A DNA stretch of 64,000 nt from Streptomyces sp. SID8352 (GCF_009862265.1 NZ_WWGX01000030.1:227396-291395), one strand, 5' to 3'. Positions 49,873 through 59,590 are shown, counted from the first letter of the stretch. Translations and numbers: made by a program. Notes: generated from the letters alone by a model not told the origin.

Positions 49873-49900
49873 TCAACGCGGGGGAGCGGGCGGGGTCACG
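49873..49900 (-). promoter_or_regulatory. Sigma-BldN-like promoter of chpG
   Basis: On the minus strand CGTGAC (49895-49900), exactly 16 bases, then a perfect CGTTGA (49873-49878), 60 bases before the chaplin start codon. Only one position differs from CGTAAC-N16-CGTTGA. Confidence 0.75.
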
Positions 49901-50020
49901 GGAGGGAATGCGTGGATCACCCTTTTTGGGCGCGGGGGCGGCCGGGGACCGCGCGCCGGTCCGCGCGCCCGGCACCGGGCCGGACCGTGCCCCGGACCGC
50001 GCGCGGACCGGCGGGGGCGG

Positions 50021-51274
50021 TCAGGCGTCCCCGGCCGGGCGGGTCAGCCGGACGGGGATCTCCTGCCAGCCGTAGGCGATGAACGACGGCACCTGCCGCA
50101 GCCCGTCCGGCCCGTACGCGGGCGCGATGTCCGGGAAGCGGTCGAAGAGCGCGGGCAGCGCCGCCATCGCCTCCATCCGGGCCAGCGGCGCGCCGATGCA
50201 GCGGTGCACCCCGATCCCGAACGACAGGTGGTCCTCCGCGCCCCGCGCGGCGTCGAACTCCGCCGCGTCCGGGCCGTAGCGCGCCGGGTCGCTGCCCGCG
50301 GCGGCGTACGTGGTCAGGATCGCGTCGCCCGCCGGGATGGTGACGCCCGCCACGGTGATGTCGGTGACGGCGTAGCGCAGCGGCAGGTTCGCGATGGACG
50401 GACGGGACCGCAGCGTCTCCTCGATCACCTGCTCCCAGGAGATCTCGCCCGCCCGCACGGCGGCGAGCTGTCCGGGCCGCTCCAGCAGGGCGACGACGCC
50501 GTTGCCGATGAGGTTGACGGTGGTCTCGAACCCGGCGCCGATGACCAGCAGCAGCGTGTAGAGGAGTTCCTCGTCGCTGAGCCGGCCGCCGTCCTCGTCG
50601 CGGACCCGGAGCAGCTCGGTGGTCATGTCGTCGCCGGGGTGCCCGGCCTTGTGGGCGATCAGGGCGCCGAGGACGGCGGCCGTCTGCTCCTGGACGAGGG
50701 CGCCGTGCTCGGGGCTCGGGTCCGAGGTGTCCATCAGCGCGGCGATCAGCCGCCCGGTGGCGTCGACGAGATGGTCCGGCACCCCGAACAGGTCGCAGAT
50801 CATCCGCATCGGCAGCGGATGGGCGAGGGCGGCCCGCAGGTCCACCACCGAGCCGTCCGCCCCGGCGGTCCCCAGTGCGCCCAGCAGCTCCTCCGCGATG
50901 GCCTCGACCCGGCCCCGCATGGCCTCGGTGCGCCGGGCGGTGAAGCTGGGGGCGACCAGCCGGCGCAGCCGGGTGTGGTCGCCCCCGTAGGCGCTGAGCA
51001 TGTTGACGACGCCCACCCAGCCGAGGATCCACACCCACTCCGGGTTCTCCGGGACGCGCGGGAACAGCGACCAGTGCCGGCGCGGGTCCTTGCTCACCCG
51101 GGGGTCGAGGATCAGCTCCTTCAGCACGTCGTGCCCGGTGGGGGCCCAGGCGGGGATGCCGCCCGGCAGCTCCACGGGCACCACCGGGCCCAGGGAGCGC
51201 AGCCTCGCGCTCTCGGCAACGATGTCGGAGCCGAACGGATCGATGACGACGCGGGTGGGGTCGGACACGGTCAT
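50021..51274 (-). CDS. Cytochrome P450 (conservon-associated, second)
   Basis: Soluble P450 of 417 residues. Oxygen-binding I-helix GAGFETT near residue 245, K-helix ExxR in EETLRSR, and the haem loop [15 protein letters not shown] with the Cys ligand near residue 358. It is the last gene of the conservon transcript and overlaps the preceding P450 by ATGA. Conservon P450s are proposed to respond to or act within the G-protein-like complex, but substrates are unknown. No ferredoxin gene is adjacent. Confidence 0.93.
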   Translation of the reverse strand: MTVSDPTRVVIDPFGSDIVAESARLRSLGPVVPVELPGGIPAWAPTGHDVLKELILDPRVSKDPRRHWSLFPRVPENPEWVWILGWVGVVNMLSAYGGDHTRLRRLVAPSFTARRTEAMRGRVEAIAEELLGALGTAGADGSVVDLRAALAHPLPMRMICDLFGVPDHLVDATGRLIAALMDTSDPSPEHGALVQEQTAAVLGALIAHKAGHPGDDMTTELLRVRDEDGGRLSDEELLYTLLLVIGAGFETTVNLIGNGVVALLERPGQLAAVRAGEISWEQVIEETLRSRPSIANLPLRYAVTDITVAGVTIPAGDAILTTYAAAGSDPARYGPDAAEFDAARGAEDHLSFGIGVHRCIGAPLARMEAMAALPALFDRFPDIAPAYGPDGLRQVPSFIAYGWQEIPVRLTRPAGDA

Positions 51275-52509
51275 GCACGATCTCCTGCCTGGTCGGGAAC
51301 ACGGGCGGTGAAGCGGACGGGCAGTGCCGTCAGGGAGCGGTGGAAGGGGCCTGGACGCCACTGGAGGCGCTCGCGGGCGACGGTGGGCCGCAGGTCCGGG
51401 AGCCACTGGGTGAGGCGCTCGACCGCCTCCGTGGCGATCAGCAGGGCGGGCTGCTTGACCGGGCAGGAGTGGGGACCGGCGCCCCAGGACAGGTGCGAGG
51501 CGTCGTGCGGGTGGTGCGTGCCCGCGTGGTCCCGCTCCGAGAAGTGCCCCATCGCGCCGAAGGAGATGATGATCGGCACCGCCGCCTGGAGCCACATCCC
51601 GTGGAAGCTCATCGACCGCCGGGCGAAGTGCACCCCGTAGTTGGAGAGCGGCGTCTCGTAGCGCAGCACCTCCATGACCGCGTCCATGACCGGCCGCGCG
51701 CCCGAGGTGAGCGTCGAGTAGTAGGCGGGGTTGCCGAGGATGCGGGAGAGGGCGTTGGAGATCAGGTTGGCGGTGGGCTCGTGGCCCGCGCCCAGGGTGA
51801 GGAACACCTGCCAGGTGACCTCCTCCGGGGTGAGCCGCAGCGGGTGGTCCAGCAGCCGGCTCGGCAGGTCGTCGCCGCGCCGCGCGGACTTGACCGCGAT
51901 CAGCTCCATGACGTACTTGCCGTACTCGGCCTCGCCCGCGGCGGACTCCTCGCCGCCCTCCATCATCAGGCCCAGGGCCGCCTCCAGGCGGCCGGACTCG
52001 CTGTCCGGCAGGCCGAAGAGGTTGTTGAGGACCAGCGTCATCAGCGGGCGCGCGAACTGGCGGACGAGGTCGGCCTCGCCGTCCGGCCCGAAGCGGGAGA
52101 CCAGGATGTCCACCGAGCGGTGCACCCGCTCCCGCAGGTCGTGCGGCTCGACGAGGTCGAAGGCGTCCAGCAGGGTCTGCCGGTAGCGGATGTGCTCCCC
52201 GCCGTCCGCGAACAGGCAGTTGGGCCGCCAGCGCATCATGGACAGGAGCTGGGAGTCCTCCGGGACGGTCCGCTCCCAGGGGCGGGGGTCCACGGAGAAG
52301 GACCCGGTGTCGTGCAGCAGGTCCAGCGCGGCCCGCCGGTCGGTGACCACGTACGCCGACTGCCCGGGGGCCAGCTCGGCCCAGCCGATGGGCCCCTGGG
52401 CGCGCAGGGCGGCGTAGTAGGCGTGGGGGTCGAGGGCGAAGCCGTCCTCCCACAGGCGCACCGGCGTGCCCTGGGCGAAGGCGTCGGAACGGGCTGGGTG
52501 GGTGGTCAC
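51271..52509 (-). CDS. Cytochrome P450 (conservon-associated, first, divergent motifs)
   Basis: P450-like protein of 412 residues. The I-helix reads [11 protein letters not shown], so a Pro separates the acidic residue from Thr, as I remember for CYP157-type conservon P450s. The K-helix retains ExxR (MEVLRYE). The haem loop is [13 protein letters not shown], which keeps the Cys but has Trp where Phe is usual. These changes suggest altered oxygen activation or a sensory, haem-binding role. The GTG start overlaps the GTPase stop by GTGA, placing it firmly in the conservon operon. Confidence 0.9.
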   Translation of the reverse strand: MTTHPARSDAFAQGTPVRLWEDGFALDPHAYYAALRAQGPIGWAELAPGQSAYVVTDRRAALDLLHDTGSFSVDPRPWERTVPEDSQLLSMMRWRPNCLFADGGEHIRYRQTLLDAFDLVEPHDLRERVHRSVDILVSRFGPDGEADLVRQFARPLMTLVLNNLFGLPDSESGRLEAALGLMMEGGEESAAGEAEYGKYVMELIAVKSARRGDDLPSRLLDHPLRLTPEEVTWQVFLTLGAGHEPTANLISNALSRILGNPAYYSTLTSGARPVMDAVMEVLRYETPLSNYGVHFARRSMSFHGMWLQAAVPIIISFGAMGHFSERDHAGTHHPHDASHLSWGAGPHSCPVKQPALLIATEAVERLTQWLPDLRPTVARERLQWRPGPFHRSLTALPVRFTARVPDQAGDRA

Positions 52510-53147
52510 CGTACCTCCGCGGACATGCGGTCGATGAGATGCTGGACGAGGGAGATCAGCGCGTCGAGGGACGAGTTGGTGTCCCGGGCGTCGCAGACCA
52601 CGAGCGGGGTGTCCGGCTCCAGGTCGAGGGAGCGGCGGAGCTGCTCCTCCGTGTAGCGGGGGGAGTCGGGGAAGGTGTTGAGCGCGACGGCGTAGGGCAC
52701 CCCGCTCTCCTCGACGAGGCCGAGGACGTCGAAGGACTCGTCGATGCGCCGGGTGTCGACGAGGACCAGCGCGCCGAGTGCCCCGTAGGCGATGTCGTCC
52801 CACAGCGGGCGGAACCGTTCCTGCCCGGGGGTGCCGAACAGGTAGAGGACGACCGAGTCGCCCAGCGACGCCCGGCCGAAGTCGATGGCGACGGTGGTCG
52901 TGGTCTTGTCCCGGACGCCGGCCAGGTCGTCGACGGCCACGGACGCCTGGGTCAGGTGCTCCTCGGTGTGCAGGGGGCGGATCTCGGACACCGCGTCGAT
53001 CAGGGTGGTCTTGCCCACCCCGAACGGCCCGGTGACCAGGATCTTCACCAGCTCCCGCGCGGTCTCCGGGAGATGCAGCTCCGATGCGGTCGGGGGCGGG
53101 GCGGACGCGCTGTACATCCGGTCAGAGCTTGAGGGCGCGGAGGCCAT
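52506..53147 (-). CDS. cvnD: Conservon Ras-like GTPase (CvnD)
   Basis: Small GTPase of 213 residues of the CvnD/MglA-like type: P-loop [12 protein letters not shown] near residue 48, switch region [14 protein letters not shown], and [14 protein letters not shown] replacing the DxxG motif. NTFPD stands where NKxD would be, lacking the Lys, as is usual for CvnD. The start at 53147 is chosen because GGAGAGAG precedes it and it overlaps the end of cvnC, which is typical coupling; an ATG 30 bases later has no ribosome site. It forms a membrane-associated complex with CvnA, CvnB and CvnC. Confidence 0.9.
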   Translation of the reverse strand: MASAPSSSDRMYSASAPPPTASELHLPETARELVKILVTGPFGVGKTTLIDAVSEIRPLHTEEHLTQASVAVDDLAGVRDKTTTTVAIDFGRASLGDSVVLYLFGTPGQERFRPLWDDIAYGALGALVLVDTRRIDESFDVLGLVEESGVPYAVALNTFPDSPRYTEEQLRRSLDLEPDTPLVVCDARDTNSSLDALISLVQHLIDRMSAEVR

Positions 53148-53481
53148 CGGCCACTCTCTCCAAGAGGTCACGGTCGGGCAGGGCGGCGAGCGGGACGGGC
53201 GGGCGGGCGCTCACCAGTCCCTGGTCGGTCAGGGCGGCGGCGAGCACTCGCAGCGCGGAGACCGGCAGCCGCAGCAGGGCCGCCGCCTCCACCACGGTCA
53301 GCGAGCCGCCCTCCAGCGCGCCGAGCAGGGCGTGCTGTGCCGCGGGCAGGCCGGCCGGGGCGGGGCCCCCGGTGCCGGTCAGGACGGACAGCCGCTCCAG
53401 GCTGTTGCGGCTGGGCCGGGCGACGCCCCCGGTCGAGAGGTACGCGGGGACGAGCGGGCGGCTGGTGCGGCGGCCGGTCAT
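53122..53481 (-). CDS. cvnC: Conservon DUF742 protein (CvnC)
   Basis: DUF742 protein of 119 residues (RPLVPAYLSTGGVARPSRNS, LERLSVLTG, then a winged-helix-like end LTVVEAAALLRLPVSALRVL, GLVSARPP). It is the third member of the conserved cvnA-B-C-D order, with ATGA overlap to cvnB. The biochemical role is undefined; it binds the other Cvn proteins in studied systems. Confidence 0.92.
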   Translation of the reverse strand: MTGRRTSRPLVPAYLSTGGVARPSRNSLERLSVLTGTGGPAPAGLPAAQHALLGALEGGSLTVVEAAALLRLPVSALRVLAAALTDQGLVSARPPVPLAALPDRDLLERVADGLRALKL

Positions 53482-53897
53482 GCCGGGTGGCCGTCGGCCC
53501 CGCGGGGCGCGGCGGCCATGGCCTTCTGGCCGAGCCGGGCGACCTGGGAGTGGACCCGGTGGCCGAGCAGGTCCAGCCGCACCTCGGGACCGCCGTAGGC
53601 GGCGACGCAGGTGCCGTGGTCGGTGGGCGCCACCAGGATGTAGCCGTGGTCGGACTCGATGACGACCTGGCGCAGCAGCGCGCCGGGGGCGTCCGCGAAG
53701 GCCGCGGCGGCGGTGCGGCAGGCGCCCTGCACGGTCGAGGTGATCGCGGCGACCCGCTCGGCGGACTCCTGGGCGAGCGCAGCGGAGTATCCGGAGACCA
53801 GACCGTCCCTGGTGAGCAGCACGGCGGCCCGTACGTGCGGGATCTCCAGGATCGGGTCGAGAACCCAGGCGGTGTCGCCGGTCTCGCGGCTGTTCAT
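53478..53897 (-). CDS. cvnB: Conservon roadblock/LC7 protein (CvnB)
   Basis: Roadblock/LC7 protein of 139 residues (WVLDPILEIPHVRAAVLLTR, DGLVSGYSAALAQESAERVA, RQVVIESDHGYILVAPTDHG). In the MglB-MglA analogy it would act as a regulator or GTPase-activating partner of CvnD. ATGA overlaps link it to both neighbours. Confidence 0.94.
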   Translation of the reverse strand: MNSRETGDTAWVLDPILEIPHVRAAVLLTRDGLVSGYSAALAQESAERVAAITSTVQGACRTAAAAFADAPGALLRQVVIESDHGYILVAPTDHGTCVAAYGGPEVRLDLLGHRVHSQVARLGQKAMAAAPRGADGHPA

Positions 53898-55366
53898 AGC
53901 GGGTCGCTCCCTTCGGTGGCGGCGGCCTCTCGGGCCGCGTTGGTGGCGGACTGGAGTGCGCCGAGCGCGGCGGCGGATTCCTCGGGGGTACGGACGGGGG
54001 ACCTCGGCGGTGCCGCCCGGTCGGCGGCCGCGGCGGTCCGGGCCCGGCGGCGGCGCTGCGGGAGCAGGTCGCCGTCGGGGTAGCCGCCGGGTGCGGGCCG
54101 GGGGGTGGCCCCGGGCCCGGCGTCGGGGGCGGCGGCCGGTGCGGGCGGCGGCGGGGGGTCCGCGGGAGCGGGCGGCTGCGGGAGCGGGGTTTCGAGAGCG
54201 GCGCCCCGCGCGGCCTCCTCCCGGGTGGGACGCCGGTCGGCGAAGGCGTCCGGGTGCCCCTCGGGCCCCTCGTGCTCCTCCGTCCGGTACTGCCGGGTGG
54301 AGGGGGCGGCGCTGGCGGAGGGCGGGTGGAGCAGGGGGTCGATGTACGACAGCAGATGTGTCTTGATCAGCAGGACGGCGCGGACGCCGCCGTAGGGGGA
54401 GGGCGTCGACAGGTCCACGGAGAGGTCGAACTGCCGGGTGAGCTGGCCGATGGCGGCGAGGCCCATCCGGGGCGGGTCGCCGAGGTCGGACAGCATGATC
54501 GGCTCGGTCCCGGCCACCAGCCCCTGGGCGGTGCGGCGCTCGTCGGGGGCCATGCCGACGCCCGCGTCGTCCACGGTGACGGTGACACCGTGGTGGGCGC
54601 GTTCGAGGTTGACGACGACGGCGGTCTCGGGCGAGGAGTGGCGCAGGGCGTTGTCGAGCAGCTCGGCCATGATGATGGCGACCGGTTCCACGGCGTGCGA
54701 GACCAGCGCGGTGCCGGGTTCGAGGTGGTTCTGCACCCGCACCCGGTGGTAGCCGACGAGCCGGGCCTGGCCGCCGGTGACGGCGTCGACGAGGTGCGAC
54801 TCCTCGCGGGCCAGCCCGACCCACGCTCCGCAGATCACGGCCGCCACCTGGGCGCGGCGCAGCGACTGCTCGTTCTCGTGGTCGAGGGCGTAGAGGGTCT
54901 GCGCCAGCTCCGGGTCGTCGTAGCGGAGCTGGAGCCCGTGCAGCACGTCCTGGAGGCGGTAGAGGCCGGCCTGGATCTCGCGGGTGGTGCCGCGCATCCC
55001 GGAGCGGGCGGCGGCGTCGACCCGCTTGCGCTCCTGGAGGACGGCCCGGCGCAGCTCCGCCAGCACGGGCTCGGTCCCGGCGCCGACCGGGCCGAGCGGC
55101 CCCGGCACGGGGACGTGGGGGTGGGCCAGGCGGGAGGCCTCGGCGGGCATCCGGTGGGCGGCGAGGTGGTCGAGCTCCGCGGAGAACGCGGCCTGTGCCC
55201 GGACCAGTTGGGTCTGTGCGGCGTCGAGTCGCTCGCGCACCGCCTCGATCTCGGCGTTCTGGCGGGCTCGTCCCCGCCGCGCGCTCAGCAGTCCGCCGCC
55301 GAGTGCGAAGGCGGTCAGTGTCCCGGCGGCCAGGCCGGCTGCGGCCAGCTCCGGTATCTCGATCAT
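53894..55366 (-). CDS. cvnA: Conservon sensor histidine-kinase-like protein (CvnA)
   Basis: Protein of 490 residues. One N-terminal hydrophobic helix (LAAAGLAAGTLTAFALGGGL) anchors it. A coiled-coil-like helical region (residues 35-130) and a helical domain follow. The HATPase_c domain has its N-box in AIIMAELLDNALRHSSPETA near residue 235 and G-box VTVDDAGVGM. No phosphoacceptor H-box is evident, as in other CvnA proteins. A Pro/Ala-rich tail of about 130 residues ends the protein. It is the first gene of the minus-strand conservon operon. Confidence 0.92.
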   Translation of the reverse strand: MIEIPELAAAGLAAGTLTAFALGGGLLSARRGRARQNAEIEAVRERLDAAQTQLVRAQAAFSAELDHLAAHRMPAEASRLAHPHVPVPGPLGPVGAGTEPVLAELRRAVLQERKRVDAAARSGMRGTTREIQAGLYRLQDVLHGLQLRYDDPELAQTLYALDHENEQSLRRAQVAAVICGAWVGLAREESHLVDAVTGGQARLVGYHRVRVQNHLEPGTALVSHAVEPVAIIMAELLDNALRHSSPETAVVVNLERAHHGVTVTVDDAGVGMAPDERRTAQGLVAGTEPIMLSDLGDPPRMGLAAIGQLTRQFDLSVDLSTPSPYGGVRAVLLIKTHLLSYIDPLLHPPSASAAPSTRQYRTEEHEGPEGHPDAFADRRPTREEAARGAALETPLPQPPAPADPPPPPAPAAAPDAGPGATPRPAPGGYPDGDLLPQRRRRARTAAAADRAAPPRSPVRTPEESAAALGALQSATNAAREAAATEGSDPL

Positions 55367-55843
55367 GGAAAAGGACCTCGGAAGGGGCAGGGGAATGCCC
55401 ACGCGATGTGGACGCGCCAAGTACACACTGCAATCAGCCACTTGTCCGCAGTTTTGGCCGGAGATCCTTTTTGTTTTGTCCGAACCACGACTTTGCTGTC
55501 ACGGTGTCTTCTGTGTGACGGGTCACACACACCGATATCCGGTGGTCGCGGTACCGCTTTCCCGGGCACGGCCCCCGCGGGCCGCGCCGTCCGGTGCGCC
55601 GGCGGGATGCCGCCCGGGGTGTGGTCCGGGGCGGCGCGCGCGGGGCCTCGTACGGCTGTGCGGGGCGTCGCGCCGCGGGCCGCCGCGCCGGGCCCGGCCG
55701 GGGCCGGGCCGTCTACACTGGGCGCGGGGTCGTGTTGCATCTCGGGATCACTGATCATCTGCGCATGAGGCGAATACCGGCCGACGGCGTCGGTCGCCCA
55801 GCCGGCCTCTGGAAGTAGAACTGACTGGGAAGGGTGTGTCGGA
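55367..55843. other. Divergent control region between conservon and valS
   Basis: The conservon side is locally AT-rich (55470-55500) and contains GTGTGAC-GG-GTCACAC (55513-55528), a clean inverted repeat with 7-bp arms. The valS side has TACACT (55715-55720) as a possible -10. I looked for T-box landmarks (specifier loop, AGGGTGGNACCGCG) and found none. No small gene is supported. Confidence 0.5.
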
Positions 55844-58414
55844 GTGACGCGCTATGGGTCTCCGCTGCCGGAGAAGCCACTGCTCGACGGACTGGAGACC
55901 AAGTGGTCCCAGTTCTGGAGCGAGGCCGACGTATACCGCTTCGACCGGCCGGGCACCCGCGACACGGTCTTCTCCATCGACACCCCGCCCCCCACGGTGA
56001 GCGGATCGCTGCACGTCGGGCACGTGTTCAGCTACACCCACACCGACATCGTCGCCCGCTACCAGCGGATGCGCGGCAAGCACGTCTTCTACCCGATGGG
56101 CTGGGACGACAACGGCCTGCCGACCGAGCGCCGGGTGCAGAACTACTACGGCGTGCGCTGCGACCCCTCGCTGCCCTACGACGCCGCCTTCGTGCCGCCG
56201 GTCCCCGTCGCGGAGCGCACCGGCAAGGACAAGAAGGCGCCGGCCGTCAGCATCTCCCGGCAGAACTTCGTCGAGCTGTGCGAGCGGCTCACCGCCGAGG
56301 ACGAGCAGGTCTTCGAGGAGCTGTGGCGCAAGCTGGGCCTCTCCGTCGACTGGTCGATGACCTACACCACCATCGGCAAGGAGGCCCAGAAGGTCTCCCA
56401 GGCCGCCTTCCTGCGGCTGCTCGGCCGCGGTGAGGCGTACCAGTCCGAGGCGCCGACCATGTGGGACGTCTCCTTCCAGACCGCGGTCGCCAACGCCGAG
56501 GTCGTCGAGAAGGAGGTCGCGGGCGCCTACCACCGCCTGGCCTTCAAGCACGGCGACGAGGACGTCTTCATCGAGACGACCCGCCCCGAGCTGCTGCCCG
56601 CCTGCGTCGCCCTGGTCGCCCACCCGGACGACGAGCGCTACCGGCCGCTCTTCGGCCAGGAGGTCTCCTCCCCGCTGTTCGGCGTCCGCGTCCCGGTGGT
56701 CGCCCACCACGCCGCGGACCCCGAGAAGGGCAGCGGCATCGCCATGATCTGCACCTTCGGCGACATGAACGACGTGCTGTGGTGGCGCGAGTTCAAGCTG
56801 CCCACGCGCACCGTGATCGGCCGCAACGGACGGCTGCTGCCGGTCGACTTCACCGAGCTGCCGTGCGAGGACGCCGCGCGCGCCCAGGAGATCTACGACA
56901 CCGTCGTCGGCAAGACCGTGCACACCGCCCGGGAACTGCTGGTGGCCGAGCTGCGCGAGTCCGGCAGCCTTGTCGGCGACCCCCGGCCGACCACCCGTCC
57001 GGTGAAGTTCTTCGAGAAGGGCGACAAGCCCCTGGAGATCGTCAGCAGCCGGCAGTGGTTCATCCGCACCGTCGAGCACCGCGACGAGCTGCTCGCCCGG
57101 GGCGAGGAACTCCAGTGGCACCCCCGGCACATGCAGTCGCGGTACAACGACTGGGTCAAGGGCCTGAACATCGACTGGCTGATCAGCCGCCAGCGCTTCT
57201 TCGGCGTCCCCTTCCCGATGTGGTACCGGCTGGACGAGGCCGGTCAGCCGGACTACGACGCGCCGATCGTCCCGGACGAGTCGACGCTGCCGGTCGACCC
57301 CTCCAGCGAGTGCCCGCCCGGGTACACCGAGGAGCAGCGCGGCGTGCCCCACGGCTTCATGGGCGAGCCGGACGTCATGGACACCTGGGCCACCTCCTCG
57401 CTCAGCCCGCAGCTCGCGGGCGGCTGGCTCTCCGACCCGGAGCTGTTCGCCCAGGTCTACCCGATGGACCTGCGCCCCCAGGCCCACGACATCATCCGGA
57501 CCTGGCTGTTCACCACGGTCGTCCGGTCCCAGCTGGAGTCCGGCGTCCTGCCCTGGAAGCACACGGCGCTCTCCGGCTGGATCCTCGACCCGGACCGCAA
57601 GAAGATGTCCAAGTCGCAGGGGAACGTCGTCACCCCGGGCCACCTCCTGGAGGAGTACGGCGCGGACGCGGTCCGCTACTGGGCGGCGAGCGGCCGTCCG
57701 GGCACGGACACCGCCTTCGACCCCCAGCAGATGAAGATCGGCCGCAGGCTGGCCATGAAGCTGCTGAACGCGAGCAAGTTCGTGCTGTCCCTGCCCGCGC
57801 CGGGCGAGGGCGCCCGGACGACGGACCCGTTCGACCGGGCCCTGGCGGCGCGGCTCGCGGGCACGGTGCGGGAGGCCACGGAGGCGCTGGAGGGCTTCGA
57901 CTACACGTCGGCGCTGGACAGCATCGAGCGGTTCTTCTGGTTCTTCTGCGACTACTACGTCGAGCTGGTCAAGGAGCGCGCCTACGGCAAGGAGTCCCAG
58001 GAGGGCGCCGAGTCGGCGCGGGCCACGCTGCGGCTCGCCCTGGACGTGGTGACCCGGATGCTCGCCCCGGTGCTGCCCTACACCACCGAGGAGACCTGGT
58101 CCTGGACCCATGACTCCACCGTGCACCGGGCCGCCTGGCCGGTGGTGGAGGAGCTGGCCGGGGCCGCCGCCGAGGGCCGCCCGGAGCTGACCGAGGTCGC
58201 CTCCTCCGTGATCACGGTCATCCGCAAGGCGAAGTCCACGGCGAAGGTGTCCATGCGCGCCGAGGCCGCCCGGGTCGTCCTGCGGGCCCCGGCCGCGGTG
58301 CTGGATGACGTCCGGCTGGTGAGCGCGGACGTCCGGGCCGCCGGCGCGGTGCGGGAGTTCGAGTTCGTGGCGGACGAGGACGCCGAGCTGACCGTCGAGG
58401 TCGAGCTGGCGTGA
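55844..58414 (+). CDS. valS: Valyl-tRNA synthetase, type 2 (archaeal-like)
   Basis: Class I synthetase of 856 residues. HVGH at residues 57-60 is the HIGH motif and KMSKS is near residue 587. The long CP1 editing domain lies between them, and the anticodon-binding helical domain follows. The catalytic opening (TPPPTVSGSLHVGHVFSYTH, then GWDDNGLPTERRVQNYYGVR) resembles type-2 archaeal/rickettsial ValRS rather than the bacterial type 1 (PPPNVTGSLHMGH). The C-terminal coiled coil of type 1 is also absent. Streptomyces are remembered to have a type-1 valS elsewhere, so this may be a second copy. The GTG start follows GGAAGGG. Confidence 0.9.
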   Translation: MTRYGSPLPEKPLLDGLETKWSQFWSEADVYRFDRPGTRDTVFSIDTPPPTVSGSLHVGHVFSYTHTDIVARYQRMRGKHVFYPMGWDDNGLPTERRVQNYYGVRCDPSLPYDAAFVPPVPVAERTGKDKKAPAVSISRQNFVELCERLTAEDEQVFEELWRKLGLSVDWSMTYTTIGKEAQKVSQAAFLRLLGRGEAYQSEAPTMWDVSFQTAVANAEVVEKEVAGAYHRLAFKHGDEDVFIETTRPELLPACVALVAHPDDERYRPLFGQEVSSPLFGVRVPVVAHHAADPEKGSGIAMICTFGDMNDVLWWREFKLPTRTVIGRNGRLLPVDFTELPCEDAARAQEIYDTVVGKTVHTARELLVAELRESGSLVGDPRPTTRPVKFFEKGDKPLEIVSSRQWFIRTVEHRDELLARGEELQWHPRHMQSRYNDWVKGLNIDWLISRQRFFGVPFPMWYRLDEAGQPDYDAPIVPDESTLPVDPSSECPPGYTEEQRGVPHGFMGEPDVMDTWATSSLSPQLAGGWLSDPELFAQVYPMDLRPQAHDIIRTWLFTTVVRSQLESGVLPWKHTALSGWILDPDRKKMSKSQGNVVTPGHLLEEYGADAVRYWAASGRPGTDTAFDPQQMKIGRRLAMKLLNASKFVLSLPAPGEGARTTDPFDRALAARLAGTVREATEALEGFDYTSALDSIERFFWFFCDYYVELVKERAYGKESQEGAESARATLRLALDVVTRMLAPVLPYTTEETWSWTHDSTVHRAAWPVVEELAGAAAEGRPELTEVASSVITVIRKAKSTAKVSMRAEAARVVLRAPAAVLDDVRLVSADVRAAGAVREFEFVADEDAELTVEVELA

Positions 58415-58771
58415 CGCCCGCGCGGCGGTGACCGCCGCCCCGAACGCCCCCGAGGGCCCCCTCCGCGCCGCGGTCGGGGCCCTCGGCCGTGGCGGGGGGC
58501 GGGGGACGCACCGGGCGGACGGGGAACGGCGGTCCGGGGCCGCGGGGTGGCGCCGGTGGCGTCGGTGGCGGGGCGCGCGGGGGCGGTGGGGCCGGTGGGG
58601 CCGTCGGGCGGACTCCGGGCCCGGCGGTACGCTTCTGATCCACCGTCATTCACATCGGGCGGCCCGGGACATTCGCCGGTGAACGGGCCGGTCCGCGGGG
58701 GGACGCGGCGCACCGGCGCCCGGTTCCGGCGCGGACGGCGTCCGGCGCCCGGGGCCGCCGGGGAGCAGCCC
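58415..58771. other. Gap between valS and the methyltransferase
   Basis: Very GC-rich, with one strong terminator near valS and otherwise only G-rich runs. I see no gene or convincing promoter. The methyltransferase GTG is preceded by GGGGAG. Confidence 0.5.
58450..58486 (+). terminator. valS terminator
   Basis: CCGAGGGCCCC (58450-58460) pairs with GGGGCCCTCGG (58476-58486) around a 15-base loop, 36 bases after the stop codon. Confidence 0.75.
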
Positions 58772-59590
58772 GTGCCTGAGCCGGAACAGAGTGGTGCGCA
58801 CACCGATTTGGGACAGGACCGGCCCCACGGCGCCCGGATCTACGACTACCTCCTCGGCGGGTCGACGCACTACGCCGTGGACCGGCGCGCGGGCGACGAG
58901 CTGACGCGGGCGTTCCACCCCATCGAGACCACCGCCAAGGTCAACCGGGCCTTCGGGCTGCGGGCCGTGAGGCGTCTCGTGCGCCTGGGCGTCCGGCAGT
59001 TCGTCGACGTGGGCACCGGCCTCCCCCACGCGCCCCACCTCCATGACGAGGCGCAGGCGATCGCCCCCGAGTGCCGGTTCGTCCATGTGGACAACGACCC
59101 GCTCGTGATCGTCTACGCCGACGAACTGCTGCACGGCACCCCCGAGGGGCGTACGGAGCGGGTCCGGGCCGATGCCACCGATCCGTCGGGGCTCTGGGAG
59201 GCGGTGACGGGGCTGGGCGTCCTCGATCCCGGCTCCCCGGTCGCCCTGATCCTGCACGGACTGCTGCACCTCGTCCCCGACGGACGGGCCCACGAGAGCG
59301 TCGCCCGGCTGCTGGAACCGCTGCCGCCGGGGTCGTACCTGAGCCTGAGCCACTGCACCGGGGACTTCGCCCCCCGGGAGTGGCGGGCCGTCGCCGAGGT
59401 CTGCGCGCGGTACGGCACCCCGCTGCGGGTGCGGGGGCACGCGGAGGTGGCCGCCTTCTTCGACGGCCTCGAACCGGTCGGCCCCGGGCTGGTCCCCGCC
59501 CACCGGTGGTTTCCGGAGCCGGGCAGCGGGCCCGGGGTGGTCAGCGACCGGCAGGCGTCGCTCTACGCGGGTGTCGCCCGCAAGCCCTGA
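58772..59590 (+). CDS. DUF574-type SAM-dependent methyltransferase
   Basis: Protein of 272 residues of the actinobacterial DUF574 methyltransferase family, abundant in Streptomyces. The family opening HGARIYDYLLGGSTHYAVDR, the SAM-binding stretch QFVDVGTGLPHAPHLHDEAQ and HVDNDPLVIVYADELL are all present. SLSHCTGDF in the second half is also typical. Substrates are unknown. The GTG is selected for the GGGGAG site; upstream codons are GC-rich filler. It is separated from valS by a terminator, so it is probably independent. Confidence 0.88.
   Translation: MPEPEQSGAHTDLGQDRPHGARIYDYLLGGSTHYAVDRRAGDELTRAFHPIETTAKVNRAFGLRAVRRLVRLGVRQFVDVGTGLPHAPHLHDEAQAIAPECRFVHVDNDPLVIVYADELLHGTPEGRTERVRADATDPSGLWEAVTGLGVLDPGSPVALILHGLLHLVPDGRAHESVARLLEPLPPGSYLSLSHCTGDFAPREWRAVAEVCARYGTPLRVRGHAEVAAFFDGLEPVGPGLVPAHRWFPEPGSGPGVVSDRQASLYAGVARKP

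Noticed and set aside
55367..55843. T-box riboswitch before valS
   Set aside because: I found neither the conserved T-box sequence nor an antiterminator, and actinobacterial T-boxes are mainly before ileS.
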